Counted from the stretch's first letter, positions 52,194 through 63,551 are shown. The stretch is 64,000 nt of DNA from Pseudogymnoascus destructans (GCF_001641265.1 NW_020167543.1:496999-560998); one strand, 5' to 3'. Notes: a model not told the origin generated them from the sequence alone. Numbers and translations are program-made.

Positions 52194-54695
52194 CAGTGTT
52201 GCCCGAGTACTACTCAGAGTACTACTCAGAGATCTTCGAGTAGAGTACTGTTTTTTGGGCTCGAGTAGAGTAGTACTCGAGTAGTACTCGAGTACTACGA
52301 GTACTACTCGAGTATAAAAATGAAAACATGATTGATAGCTATATAGACTATGGAAATACAGTAACTATGCATCCTCATCTTCCTCTGAATCCTCACCTGC
52401 TGATACCACGCCCCAATTCTTAAGACATATAAGATATCGTAGTGTAGATGGTGCTAATCTGTTCCGTTTCTTTGTAATAATATCGCCACCAACACTAAAC
52501 ACTCGCTCAGATTCCGCTGATATAGCAGGAATTGCTAAATGATCTTTGGCAATTGCGGCAAGTATTGGATATTGGTATTGCTTACTTGCCCAAAACTTGA
52601 GTATATCAATTTTAGGCCCAAGAGTTGGCTCGTTCATCCAGCGCTTCCATTCTGGATCTAAATCTGGCTGCCGTTGTGAGACATATAGCTCATCCTCAGA
52701 ATCAGACTCTGTCTTCTTAGAATTCTCATCTTCTAATTCCTCATCTTGGATACTTTCCATAACCTTTGCTGCTTGGATGTCTAATGCCTTGCCTGAATAT
52801 TTATAATAACAGTCTTGCCATTGTGCTTTTGCCCACCTTTTTCACGTGTCTTGAATGCTTTTTGGCCAAATAATATCAAATACGTTAAAGTTATAACGTG
52901 GGTCGCATATTGTAGCTATAGTTGAATGACTCCGCTGTTGATTTGTTGCAAGTGTATAATACTCATAAGCTTTTTTAATGCTGCTAAACAAGCATCGTAT
53001 ATTGTGCTATTCTCTGTATATCCAGCTTTAAAGACTTTCAAGCTTTTGCGTCATTCTCATATACTGTATAACAGCATAATTTAAAGTAGGATAAGAAGAG
53101 CCTTGTAGCTTCTCTGTTGGGCGTATAAAGATATAGAAAAAATCTAATAATGCCTTCATCGTCTGCCAATTTTTTGCTGTTAAAGCTATATCTTTCATAC
53201 TTAAATCAAGCTGTTGAGATGCACAGAGAGCTGTTATTGGACCTTGTAATCTTAACGCTAAATGAAGCATATAATATGTTGAGCTCCATCGTACTGGCAT
53301 ATCGAGGCTAAGCTGCTTAAACTCAATATTTGCAGCTTCACATTGCTTTTTTAAGGCATCCTTCCATTGTCGTCAGTTGCGAAACACATATATATGATGC
53401 CGGAACTCAGGCAGCTCCATACTCAAGGCGGTATGCGTTTGGCTCATCTGCTGGTACTGCCTTTAACGATGTTAAAGCAGCTTGAACAGCAAGGTTTATA
53501 ATGTGCCCAATACATCTGACATCGCCTTCTTTTGTTGTATATGCCCATGGTTGCTGTAATGTAGTTTCGTTCTTGCATGCTAAGTTCTCATATTCTGAGA
53601 GCATGGTAGTGTTTGCAGAAGCGTTATCACGAGTGATAGTAAAAACTGCAGGAGTAATACCATAGTCGTCTGTAACAGCTATTAACTGCCCTGCAAGATA
53701 TTCACCAGAATGGATTGGCTCTTGTAGCTCAATAACATCTAAGACTGTACATCGTAACTGCCACTTATCAGAGATCCAATGTGTTGTTACGGCAGCGTAT
53801 TCAGAATAGTTGCGTGCAGACCAAGTATCAGTTGTTAAAGATATCCGTCCACCTTGTGCAGTATGCTGCTGTAATTCAAGTTGTAACCTTGCTTTATGAA
53901 TGCAAAATATCCGTTGCAAGTCTCTTGCAATTGTCGTCCGTCCAATTACAAGTGTTGTTGGATTTAAATGGCTAACAAGCTGCTGGAAGGATAGACTCTC
54001 AGATGTACGCAATGGTAGGTTATTAGACACAATAAAAGAGAGTAGAAGCTCTCTAAATTTTGACGAATTTGGTGCATGGCTAGGTACTTTGCGAGGCTGG
54101 AAGAATGTAGCTGTAGTTGAAGAAGAAGGCTGTGTATCTCCATCTTGAACATGCTTTTTCTTATATTGTGCATGTATTGCTGGATGTTGTGTCTTTAAAT
54201 GCTTCCAAAGATTACTCGTTGTCTGCATCTTTGTAGGTTGTGATGGTGTATAATGTGCAATGTGGCTGCAAGCACTTAAATGATATTCTTAAAGGCGCAT
54301 TATCAAGAATAGTACGAGAGTATAGACCCTTTGCAAAGAGGATTGAGTCAGAATCTGGTAACAGTTGGTCTTGAGGCCATACAGGCATGCGTACAATTGG
54401 TAGGGGCAAGAGTGGATCTTGAGAGGCATTCTCATATTCGCTCGGGTAATCTAGGGGCGGCGTTGATAGCGAAGACTCGCTCATCTTGACGATGGTAAGT
54501 ATCACAGTAATATTCAAGTCATTGAAAGCTTCACTTTGCCTATGCTATAATTCTGTCTACGTCCTTACCCCGCTCTCTTGGCTGTCTTGGCAACTACTCG
54601 AGTAGTACTCGAGTAGTTCAGATTTCTTCGAGTCGAGTACTACTTGAGTAATTCCTCGAGTAGTACTCACAACGAGTAGTACTCGGGCCACACTG
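52194..54695 (-). mobile_element. hAT transposon, 2502 bp, near-complete length, decayed coding
   Basis: Ends are CAGTGTTGCCCGAGTACTAC at 52194 and its near-inverse GTAGTACTCGGGCCACACTG ending 54695 (two mismatches). AATCG flanks both ends. Only five bases match, where hAT elements usually make eight. Both subterminal regions are packed with GAGTACTACTC palindromes. The transposase on the minus strand is broken (separate entry). A terminal fragment of the same family lies at 15533-16127. Confidence 0.92.
52365..54484 (-). pseudogene. hAT transposase of the 52194-54695 element, disrupted
   Basis: The N-terminal frame starts near 54484 (MSESSLSTPPLDYPSEYENA) and leads, through a frame change near 54240, into the BED-finger end TTSNLWKHLKTQHPAIHAQY. 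The core includes RISLTTDTWSARNYSEYAAV (the first catalytic Asp region) and GHIINLAVQAALTSL. A stop near 53372 and a frame change follow. Next come DMPVRWSSTYYMLHLALRLQ and FYIFIRPTEKLQGSSYPTLN. The C-terminal dimerisation region HLAIPAISAESERVFSVGGD is clear. It is degraded but all hAT regions are still readable. Confidence 0.9.
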
Positions 54696-54876
54696 AATCG
54701 TCGTGACCAACCTTGAGCTTCGCTCAAGGTTGGAGTAAGCGAGTTGCGGCACTTCATGTGAGAGGAAGCGGGTTGCGGCAACTCACAACTTGCATATGTT
54801 CACCGCTACTCTTTACCAAAACCTTGAGCATTCCCACACATAGTATTTTATATAGTAATTAAATGTAATTCATTCA
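54696..54876. other. Probable 5' terminal region of a pogo fragment, with hairpin
   Basis: ACCTTGAGC TTC GCTCAAGGT near 54712-54732 forms a 9-bp hairpin. The direct repeat GAG/CGGTTGCGGCA occurs twice nearby. It precedes a pogo helix-turn-helix ORF and could be its terminal repeat region. Confidence 0.45.
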
Positions 54877-55137
54877 ATGGAAGAGTCTCGTCCATCAAAT
54901 GCCTGTGAATGGCTAGCAGCAAACCCCTCTGAATCTGCAGGTGTTGCTAGTCAGATTTTTAAGGTCCCTAGGTCAACTATACAGTCAAGAATCGCCCGAG
55001 CAGCCCAGCAGATGAAGCGGCCTTATGGGGGTCAGAATAAGGTGCTTTCTACTGCTCAGATAGAGACCCTTAAGAAGTGGATTTTAGAGCAGTATCACCT
55101 AGGGCTTGGAGCGAATAGGTGTAACGCTGACTTCTAA
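54877..55137 (+). pseudogene. pogo-type transposase N-terminal helix-turn-helix fragment
   Basis: ATG 54877: MEESRPSNACEWLAANPSES, ASQIFKVPRSTIQSRIARAA, LSTAQIETLKKWILEQYHLG. This is the HTH_Psq/CENP-B-type DNA-binding region of a pogo transposase, cut by a stop after ANRCNADF. The next frame (IEDTEVLLRKG) seems to continue it briefly to about 55180. The catalytic domain is missing. Confidence 0.8.
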
Positions 55138-55306
55138 ATGATAGAAGACACAGAGGTTCTCTTGCGTAAGGGTTTACTTATCAGAGGAGGCAGGGGATCA
55201 GACACAAAGGCTTCAAGTAACACGTTACTAGTATATAACAAATACTGTATTGAGTTGAGCACGAAGCTCCTATCTAAGGAAATACTATCTACTTATATAG
55301 TGGCGT

Positions 55307-55478
55307 CGTGCCTAGTGGACTCTTGGGAACTCACTTGAGTCCTCGGAGTCCTGGACTCTTAGGACTCTTCTCATCATCCTGCGAGTCCGTCACGTGCCTA
55401 GTGGACTCCTGGGAACTCACTCGAGTCCTCGGAGTCCTGGACTCTTAGGACTCTTCTCATCATCCTGCGAGTCCGTCA
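55307..55478. repeat. 86-bp tandem duplication, two copies
   Basis: 55307-55392 and 55393-55478 match except for two or three bases. The unit begins CGTGCCTAGTGGACTC, is rich in GAGTCC/GGACTC, and ends GAGTCCGTCA, so CACGTG forms at the junctions. Confidence 0.93.
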
Positions 55479-55689
55479 CGTGATACTTTCGGAACTACTA
55501 TTCCCCGCTGCCCCTCCAGGTACCAGGGCCGGTCTCATGCGACCTCCCTCCTTCCTGTCCTGTAGTTGGCCAGCCTTCTTGTTCCGTCGTAACAATAGGA
55601 GTATGGTGTTTACTGCAGTATGCCAGCTCCGGAGCCCACAGCCTCCACCATCACAGAGCTGGCTTACTAAATATATAAGGAATAGACTG
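55479..55689. other. Spacer, no supported gene
   Basis: A short ORF spans it on each strand, without a motif. Confidence 0.4.
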
Positions 55690-55975
55690 GCCACGGTCCG
55701 GTCCGGTCCGGTCTTTTAATGGTGAGGGCTGTTTTACGGTCCAGTCTTTTTTTTTAGGACTGGACCGTGAGACAAAAAGACCGGACTGATAACATTCTAG
55801 TCTTTTTTTTAGAGTGTAGACTGTTTGCTAAAGTTGAGGTCCCTTTAAAAGACCGGACTGATAATAGTCCAGTCTTTTTTTAGAGTGTGGACTGTTTGCG
55901 AAAATTGAGGACTGTTTAAAAGACTAGACCGTTCGGTCTTTCCTAAGAACAGTCCGGTCCAGTCCAGTCTTTTAC
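55690..55975. mobile_element. Putative non-autonomous element rich in GGTCCGGTC/AGACCGGAC motifs
   Basis: The left end holds GGTCCGGTCCGGTCCGGTC and the right end CAGTCCGGTCCAGTCCAGTC. Between them, two units of about 75 bp (55778-55850 and 55851-55920) share AGACCGGACTGATAA, TAGTC TTTTTTT, AGAGTGT and GACTGTTTGC. There is no coding. The boundaries and TSD were not resolved. Its motifs resemble 33340-33490 near a decayed hAT. Confidence 0.5.
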
Positions 55976-56262
55976 ATTATAAGTGGGGGCCACCACATGT
56001 CATCACATGATATGTTATTAGGAATAGCTTTAAGTGCAATCGAATATTAATAACGTTACCATTAAGTGTTACTGTACATGCATTTTGAGGTATAAGTTGA
56101 AAATAGTATAACTATAATAGTTCCATTTACACACTGTTAAATAATTACACGTGATTATATTTACACGTGATATTATATTTACAAGTGATATCATATTTAC
56201 AAGTGATATCATATTATTCAATCAAAATCGATCATAGAGTAGTCAATTAGTTATGACTTATA
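55976..56262. other. AT-rich spacer before the pogo element
   Basis: It contains a short array of TTTACA(C/A)GTGATAT units at 56145-56212, and no gene. It ends with the TA target at 56261-56262. Confidence 0.6.
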
Positions 56263-58122
56263 ACGTACATGTATAGCGAAAGCGCCAAACAAGCGAAAGC
56301 GCCAAAATGATGTGGTGACCAAACCCCCCAACTAAATGTTAAATTCCTCAACAACAAAACATGCCCCATAAAAACGATGAAAGCCAATTAGTGCTAGCTA
56401 TCCAGGCTATGCAAAGCGACCCAAAGTTACGCCTTCGAGTTGCTGCTAGGATCTATTCTGCAGACCACCGCAAGCTAGGTCGTCGTCTAGAAGGTGTACC
56501 TTCACGACGCGATATCCAAGCCAACTCACGGAAATTAACTAACCTAGAGGAGTCCGTCCTTGTTCAGTATATACTCGACCTAGCTGCCAAAGGGTTTCCT
56601 CCTCGGCTGTCTGTTGTTGAAGATATGGCAAGTCGACTACTTGCAACACGCGACGCGTCACGCGTTGGGTCGCGTTGGGCTTCAAACTTTGTTAAGCGGC
56701 GTGTAGAGCTCCAGACACGCTTTCAGCGCAAATACGACTACCAGAGGGCTAAGTGCAAAGATCCAGAAGTTATTAATGGCTGGTTTGAGCTTGTGCGTAA
56801 CACAATTGCGAAATATGGTATCGATGAAGCAGATATCTACAACTTTGATGAGACTGGGTTTATGATGGGCGTTATCTCAACTGCTATGGTTGTAACAAGC
56901 TCAGACGGGCGGGCAAAAGCAAAGAAGGTACAGCCTGGTAATCGGGAATGGGTTACAGTAATCCAAGGCGTTAGTTCTCAAGGTTGGGCAGTACCACCAT
57001 TTATCATTGTTGCAGGCAAAAACCACCTTACATCTTGGTATGAGAATAGTGGATTTTCAAGCGATTGGGTGATTTCTGTTACTGAAAATGGCTGGACTAC
57101 AAACGAGAGAGGCATGGATTGGATTCAGCACTTTGAGAAGCATACAAAGGCCCGGAGTGTTGGTGGTTATCGCTTGTTAGTCCTTGATGGTCATGAGAGC
57201 CACCACTCAGATGAGTTTGAGGAGTACTGCAAGGAACACAACATTATTACGCTTTGTATGCCTGCTCACTCTTCTCATCTACTCCAGCCACTTGATGTTG
57301 GCTGTTTCGGCCCGTTAAAGCAGGCCTATGGTCGGCAAATTGAAGATATGATGCAGGCTCATATTTCTCATATTACAAAGGATGACTTCTTTCCTGCCTT
57401 CCACGCTGCATTTAACACTACAATGACGGAAAGTAACATTCGAGGCGGGTTCCGAGGGGCAGGGCTTCTTCCATTTGACCCTGAGAGAGTGATATCTACA
57501 CTTGATCTTAAGTTAAGGACACCAACGCCTCCAAGCTCCTGCCCAGGTACTGCTCAACCTTGGGTTTCTCAGACACCAAACAACCCAATTGAAGCTATGT
57601 CACAGTCTACATTTATTAAAACTCGGATTTCACGCCATCAAAATAGCTCTCCAACCTCAATCTATGCAGCTGTTGACCAGTTTACAAAGGGTGCATCGCA
57701 AATAATGCATCAATTAGCACTGCTAAAGGCAGAGAACCAAAACCTACGACAGGCAAATGAAGTACTAAGCAAGCGCCAGAGAGCTAGGAAAACACGACTA
57801 CAGCAAGGAGGATCACTTAGTCAACAAGGGGCGCAAGAGCTACAGGATGAGAGGGATGTTGTGCAGCAGGTAGAGCAGGAAATAAGGGCAAGCCGTGGTC
57901 GGAAGCCAAGGGAAGAAACCCGTGCCCGTCGCTGTGGCAAGTGTGGTGAGACTGGGCACAATGCGCGCACGTGTCAGATTGTAATAGACACCTCTGAGGA
58001 AGAGGACTCTGAGTAGTTTCAATTGATTTCTAATGTTGTGGTAGATTTATCGCAATGTTTGTCGTGAGGGTAGATAATTTTGGCGCTTTCGCTTGTTTGG
58101 CGCTTTCGCTATACATGTACGT
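56263..58122 (+). mobile_element. pogo/Fot-type DNA transposon, 1860 bp, perfect 46-bp inverted repeats, TA target
   Basis: The left end starts ACGTACATGTATAGCGAAAG (56263) and the right end finishes CTTTCGCTATACATGTACGT (58122). The two 46-base ends are exact inverses by eye, with TA on each side. Each end holds two copies of AAGCGAAAGCGCCAAA-type sequence, probable transposase binding sites. The single gene between them is uninterrupted. Perfect ends and an open gene suggest recent or possible activity. Confidence 0.96.
56361..58016 (+). CDS. pogo-family (DDE_1) transposase, 551 aa, intact
   Basis: The start ATG 56361 lies 98 bases inside the left end. The N-terminal helix-turn-helix and CENP-B-like domain spans about residues 10-135 (MPHKNDESQLVLAIQAMQSD; DYQRAKCKDPEVINGWFELV). 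The catalytic core has DETGFMMGV (first Asp, about 165), LLVLDGHESHHSDEFEEYCK (second, about 275) and SSHLLQPLDVGCFGPLKQAY (third Asp, about 313). A coiled coil follows (AENQNLRQANEVLSKRQRAR). The C-terminus carries a CCHC knuckle, CGKCGETGHNARTC, a feature of many fungal pogo transposases. No stop or frameshift is seen. It cuts and pastes the element at TA sites. Confidence 0.95.
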   Translation: MPHKNDESQLVLAIQAMQSDPKLRLRVAARIYSADHRKLGRRLEGVPSRRDIQANSRKLTNLEESVLVQYILDLAAKGFPPRLSVVEDMASRLLATRDASRVGSRWASNFVKRRVELQTRFQRKYDYQRAKCKDPEVINGWFELVRNTIAKYGIDEADIYNFDETGFMMGVISTAMVVTSSDGRAKAKKVQPGNREWVTVIQGVSSQGWAVPPFIIVAGKNHLTSWYENSGFSSDWVISVTENGWTTNERGMDWIQHFEKHTKARSVGGYRLLVLDGHESHHSDEFEEYCKEHNIITLCMPAHSSHLLQPLDVGCFGPLKQAYGRQIEDMMQAHISHITKDDFFPAFHAAFNTTMTESNIRGGFRGAGLLPFDPERVISTLDLKLRTPTPPSSCPGTAQPWVSQTPNNPIEAMSQSTFIKTRISRHQNSSPTSIYAAVDQFTKGASQIMHQLALLKAENQNLRQANEVLSKRQRARKTRLQQGGSLSQQGAQELQDERDVVQQVEQEIRASRGRKPREETRARRCGKCGETGHNARTCQIVIDTSEEEDSE

Positions 58123-58930
58123 TAAGGAAAAGATAAATAAGTAGAAGGTTTTAAATAATTTTAAGTTTTTAAAAGGGAGGTTATTAGAAGGATAGAATAG
58201 GAAGTAATAGAAGAGAGGGTAGTATATAGCATAGTATAAGACAGTAGAAGAGGTAAGTTTAATAGTTTATAAGGGAGAAGAAAGAAAAAAGAAAAGGGGA
58301 GAAAGAGGTTAGTAAGAGAAGAGAAAGAAGGAAGAGGGTAGTATTTAGATTTATAGAATAGTAAGAAGGAGGAGGGTTAAGAAAGATTAAAGGAGGAGGG
58401 TTAAGAAAGATTAAAGGAGGTAGTAAGAGAATAGGAGAAGTAAGAGAGTTTAAAGGAGTAAGAGAGTTTAAAGGAGTAAGAAGATTAAGAAGATGTAAAG
58501 AAATAGATAAAAGGATAAAGAGGTAAGTTTAATTATAGGTAGTAGAGAAGAAGGAAGGGTAAGAAGGGCATAGCAAGGTAAGTAAGAGAAGAGAAAGAAA
58601 AAAAGGTAAGGGGAAAGGTAAGGGGAAAGGTAAGGGGAAAGGTAAGGGGAAAGGTAAGGGGAAAGGTAAGGGGAAAGGGGAAGGGAAAGATGAAGTAGAA
58701 AGAGTAAGGGGAAGAGTAAGGGGAAGAGTAGAGGGAAGAGTAAGGGCATTAAGGGGAAGAGTAAGGGGAAGAGTAGAGGGAAGAGTAAGGGCATTAAGGG
58801 GAAGAGTAGGAGAAAGAGTAGAAGGAAGAGTAAGAGAAAGAGTAGGATAAAGAGTAGGAGGAAGAGTAGAAGGAAGAGTAGGGTAAAGAGTAAGGGAAAA
58901 GAGAAAGTAAGAAAGTAAAAGGAGTAAGGT
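58123..58930. repeat. Purine-rich subterminal tract with GGTAAGGGGAAA and GGGAAGAGTA repeats
   Basis: The plus strand is overwhelmingly A/G with scattered T for about 800 bases. Clear tandem parts are GGGGAAAGGTAA about seven times at 58600-58680, and AAGAGTAGGGG-like 11-12 mers to 58900. ORFs on the other strand (LLFPLLFPLL...) are products of the repeat. It forms the inner border of the telomere-linked helicase block. Confidence 0.9.
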
Positions 58931-59164
58931 GGAAGGAGAGGGCTACCTCAAGAACTGGCCGTATCTCTGGCGCAAATTGGGAATCCCCACGCAAATGATC
59001 CCTGTCACACAGCGCGCATGGGCCATTCCTTCGCAAATATTCCTTCGCAAATTGGGGAAACCCCCCCCCCCCTTTCCGGTCCCCATGCGCGCGCGCGCAC
59101 CTCTGTATTTCTTTAGTAGAGTAATTCTGTTACCCAGCCAAAGTCCCAGCATCGGACGTACGTG

Positions 59165-62100
59165 ATGGCAGCTACTGCCAGGTTCCCTTACCTCCGGGCG
59201 CACGGCGTGCTGCTCTGCGCCAAGTGCCAGACCGGCCTCCCGCCCACGCGTGCTAGCCAGGAGAGGCACCTCAGGCAGCCACCACACCTACTGAAGGGTT
59301 CTCAGTTGCGAGCGCAGCTCGACCTCTTCGCGACATATGAGCTCCGGCTGCCGGGCGAGGTCGAGCTGCCGCATCAGCCCTGCGCACCCATTCCAGGACT
59401 GCGGTGCCACGCGGCATTCGTGTGCGCCATCTGCGATGTCGACGGCCAGAGCCTGAGCCTTACGCGGTCGGAGCCAGCTATCAGGGCGCACGTGTCCAAG
59501 GAGCACGGGCAGAAGCCGGCCAGGCAGGCTGAGGGCAGGTCGTGGCGAAGGTGCACTGTCCAGACCTTCTTCGCTGAGACCCAGCACGTCCGGTACTTCG
59601 CGGTTACAGACGACGGCAGGGCGGAAGGGGACGCAGCTACTGCTGCCATTGCCCTCGAGCCGCAGGAGCAGGACTTCTTCGAGCTGGCCGAGGAGGACGC
59701 GAACATGGTCGCAGAGGACATCAAGACGGAGGCCAACAGGGTGCACGGCTTCGACAGCCACCGCTCGGCCGTGGTCCCATGGCTGGGGCGGACGGCCAAC
59801 GCAAACCACGTGCGGGGCCTGCAGAAGGACGAGATGCATGCCTCCTACACGCTGCCAAAAAGCGCAGATGAGGGAGAGCCCGAGCTGTTGCTGATGCTCA
59901 AGCTCATGGACGAGATCCTCGCCGAGGCACACGGCTGGTGCTTCGACGGGCCGGACTGCATGCTGACATGGCCGAGGCAGCTCGCACTGAGCCGCTTCCG
60001 CGAAGCGCCTGCATCATCATCATCGGCGTCAGCCAGCTACAGGGCAGGAGGGCACGTGGCTTCGACCCCAAGAAGGAGCCCTCCACACTGCGCACGAACT
60101 TTGGGTACTGGAAGCAGTTCATGACGTACTGCTACCGCGTGGCATACTGCGGCAGCCACTTCACGCCACCTACGCCTGCTGCAACGGGAGACGGGAGTGC
60201 GGACCAGGGCAGGTGCCCCGAGGACTGGATCCGGCTGACGGACGAGCAGACAGCGGCTTGGGAGGCAGCCCTGCAGTGCACCGCTGACGGAGACCGCCCA
60301 GCCCTGAACGACGCCCTCCGGTCCCTCTGCATGGCCCTCGTCTGCCACGAGTTCGGCGGCGACCGCTTCAGCTCGCCTCTCCTCAGCTTCTGCGCGATGC
60401 TCAGCGTCAAGCCGCGCACCAACTCGTGGAAGGAGCCGGGCAACTTCAACAGCTGCCTGTCTGGCCTGATCTGGGCCGTGCAGCTGCTCGTCTTCAGCAC
60501 GGCCGCATACCTCGAGAGGTCGGGCGCCGGCAGCACGCTCGAGCACATCAACACCATCTGCGAGCAGTACCTGCGCAGGCACATTGGGACGAGGACGAGC
60601 AGATCCTCACCTACAGGGACGTCGACCTGAACATGGACGAGGTGCAGCAGCTGCTGCTGTCAGAGTTCAGGCAGGCGCAGCAGCTGCTGCACGATGAGCT
60701 CATGTTTGGCGCAACAGGCCTGCCACGGATGCACGCTTGGGCGCTTAAGGACAACCTCGATGCTGACAACTTCAGCTGGTACTTTGGCGAGCACCGGGAG
60801 AACGTGGCACTGCTGAATCCGTTCGCGGGCTCACTGCACAACGTTATACAGGAGTCGCAGTCACTCCGAGCATCACTCCTCGACACCACTGATGAGGATG
60901 GAGGGGCTGATGCGAGAGTCGTGTGGCGACAGAAGGCCATCGACCAGTACGAGGCTGTCGCTGACGAGTTCCTCAAGCGGCTCCTCGTCCTCATCCACAT
61001 GGCCTCGGGCCAGCCGCTGCGCGAGAGCGAGCTGTTCTCCCTCACCTGGCGCAACACGCAGTGGAGGCGCAGCGTCTACCTCAAGCACGGGCTCGTGATG
61101 CTGCACACGACCTACCACAAGGGCCAGCAGCAGACGGGCAAGTTCAAGGACAACATCCGCTTCCTGCCGGCCACCATCGGAGACCTCCTGCTGGACTACC
61201 TGGTCTATGTCGTGCCGCTCCGCCAGGCCTTCCTGCGCCAGTCCTCCCCACGCGCAATCATGTCCGCGTACCTGTGGTGGAAGGACAGGGCCGTGTGGGC
61301 CGACAACCAGCTGACGCGGTGCATGGAGCGGGCGTGCGTGCGGGCCAAGGTGCCACGGCTGCATATCGCCAACTGGCGCCAGATGACGGTCAACATTGTG
61401 GAGACCAAGTTTGCGGGCAAAGACCTTGCGTGCTTCGAAGGCGTCGGGGCCAACGACGACGAGGAGGACGCAGAGGAGATTGACGACGACATCCGGACCA
61501 TGACGAGGCAGCGGAACCACAGCACGCGGGTGATGAACCGCAGCTACGCAAACCAGCTGAACGCGAACTTTGGGAACGTCTGGGACGGCCTCATCCATCG
61601 GAACCTGTGCACGTCGTCCCTGTGGAGGGAGCTGTGGGATCTCGACACAGTGCTTGGGGATGCAGTCGCGGCAGCAGGGAAGAGGAAGCGCGAGGCGGCA
61701 GAGGAGGCAGAGCCAGACAGGCCACGGATGCTGAAGAGGATTGCCATGGGCATGCACCGTCCGCGCAAGAGGTGGTCCGCTGCAGCCCTGCTGAAGGGCG
61801 TGAGGGGGCTGTACAATGACGACAAGCTGCAGTGGAAGTCGGCCGCACAGGAGCGGGCGATGACGACCGTCATGTCGTGGACGGAGCAGGTCGTCGTCAT
61901 CCTAGGCACCGGCGAGGGGAAGAGCCTGCTGTTCATGCTGCCCTGCGTCCTGCCTGATGCAGGCGTGACAATCCTCGTGCTTCCGCTCGTGTCTCTGTGT
62001 GGTGACCTGCTGCGGCGTGTGCAGGAGCTCGGGATAGACCACCTCGTGTGGGCCCCTGGCGAGGAGCGAGACGCATCGCTGGTGTTTGTCACGGTCGAGG

Positions 62101-63551
62101 CTGCAAGCACGTCTCAGTTCCGGGCGTATGCACACAGGCTGGCCGCGACACAGCAGCTCGGCCGCATCGTGATAGACGAGGCGCACCTCACAATCACGGC
62201 GTCCGAGTACCGTCAGGCCATGGCCGACCTCGCCCTCATCCGCAGCGTGCGCACGCAGTTCGTCTACCTGACGGCCACACTGCCGCCAACGCTGCAGGCC
62301 GCGTTCGAGAGGCAGAACAACCTCGTGAAGCCAAAGGTCGTGCGGGCCTCGACGAACAGGCGGAACCTCTCGTACCTCGTGCAGCGGGCCACAGGGCGGG
62401 GGAGCCTGCTGGAGGAGGGTGCGCGGAGAGCCAGGGACGCGTGGCAGGCGAGCGGGCTGCTCGACCAGACCCGAGACAAGATCATTCTCTACGTGCAGAC
62501 ACGGGAGGATGCGCAGGACCTGGGCAGCCTGCTCCGCTGCCCGGTCTACACCGCGATGGCCGGCACGGCAGAGGAGAAGCAGGAGCTGCTCAGGACGTGG
62601 CTCACAACACCCGAGCTGCCATACATTGTGGCGACGTCGGCCCTTAGCGCCGGCTTCGACTACCCACATGTCCGGCTCGTCATGCACCTGGACGAGCCAC
62701 GCTCCCTCGTCGACTTTGCGCAGGAGTCCGGTCGGGCTGGGCGCGATGGGAGGGAGGCATACTCAGCCGTGCTCCTGCCGCACAAGTGGCAGTCGCAGGC
62801 GGGCAACGCCGGTATGGATGTCGAGACGAGGGCACTCTACCGCTACCTCGAAGGCCGGGAGTGCAGGCGCACGTGTCTGAGTGTGCACCTCGATGAGGCA
62901 TCAGAGCTTCGGCAGTGCGATGGCACCAGGGATGATGTGGCGTGCGATGTCTGCAGCAGTGGCCCCAGCCCATCACACGTGCCCCGTGACGATGCCACAG
63001 AGGCAATGCCGCACACAGGGAGTGCAGCCATCCACGAGAAGCGGCGTTTGGCATACCTCGAGCTCAGCCGCTACAAGGAGGACCTCCTCACCGTGAAGGG
63101 GACGTGCCTGCTCTGTCGAGGGCTCGGGGAGCAGTGGGACCACCAGTTCACCAAGTGCCACCAGCGGTTCGACTTCTTCAGGGCGCGCGACCAGGCCAGA
63201 AGGAGGGGGCAGGGCCGCGGGCCATGGATCTCAGCTTTCGCGGCGTGCTACTGGTGCTACAACCCACAGTCGGTCTGTCAACGTGCAGACCCGGCCAGTG
63301 GCCTCGAGCAGTGCAGGTACGCAGACATCGTGATGCCGCTCTGCTACGGCGTGTTCCACAAGACTGGGGGCGAACAGTGGCTGCAGGAGAGGTTCGGTGA
63401 GCAGGCAGTGAGGGCAGGGGCAGCAGGGGCGTTCAATGACGTGGATGTGTTCCTGTCATGGTGTGGGCAGGTGGCCGAGTTTGCAGGTGGGAAGGGCATC
63501 TGGGGGGTAAAGATCGCAGCAGCAGCGCTGCTCGAGTTCGAGGCATATTAA
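59165..63551 (+). pseudogene. Telomere-linked RecQ-type helicase with zinc-finger N-terminus and tyrosine-recombinase-like domain; two frame shifts
   Basis: The gene runs in three frames: ATG 59165 to about 60030, then to about 60595, then to 63551. The N-terminus has C2H2-like fingers (LLCAKCQTGLPP...HL...H; FVCAICDV...HVSKEHG) recalling the fungal DUF3505/OrsD type. In the third frame a recombinase-like region (about 60960-61560) holds GQPLRESELFSLTW, KGQQQTGKFKD, LHIANWRQMT and RNHSTRVMNRSYAN. The helicase core follows: GTGEGKS (61905-61925), DEAH (62175-62186), YLTATLPPTL, ALSAGFDYP and QESGRAGRDG (62721-62750). A RecQ zinc region (CRRTC...CDVC) comes next, then a Cys-rich C-terminus. No splice sites explain the frame changes, so they look like mutations. 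GC content is far above that of its surroundings. It ends about 380 bp from the telomere. Confidence 0.88.

Noticed and set aside
58468..59036. Leucine/proline/serine-rich ORFs on the minus strand
   Set aside because: Products of the purine-rich repeat tract.
60960..61560. A Starship captain (DUF3435) or Crypton
   Set aside because: The recombinase-like region is inside a helicase gene and I see no Starship layout, cargo border or short direct target repeats.
59288..63161. Many long antisense and alternate-frame ORFs in the helicase region
   Set aside because: High GC content makes long open frames by chance; only the plus-strand frames carry helicase motifs.
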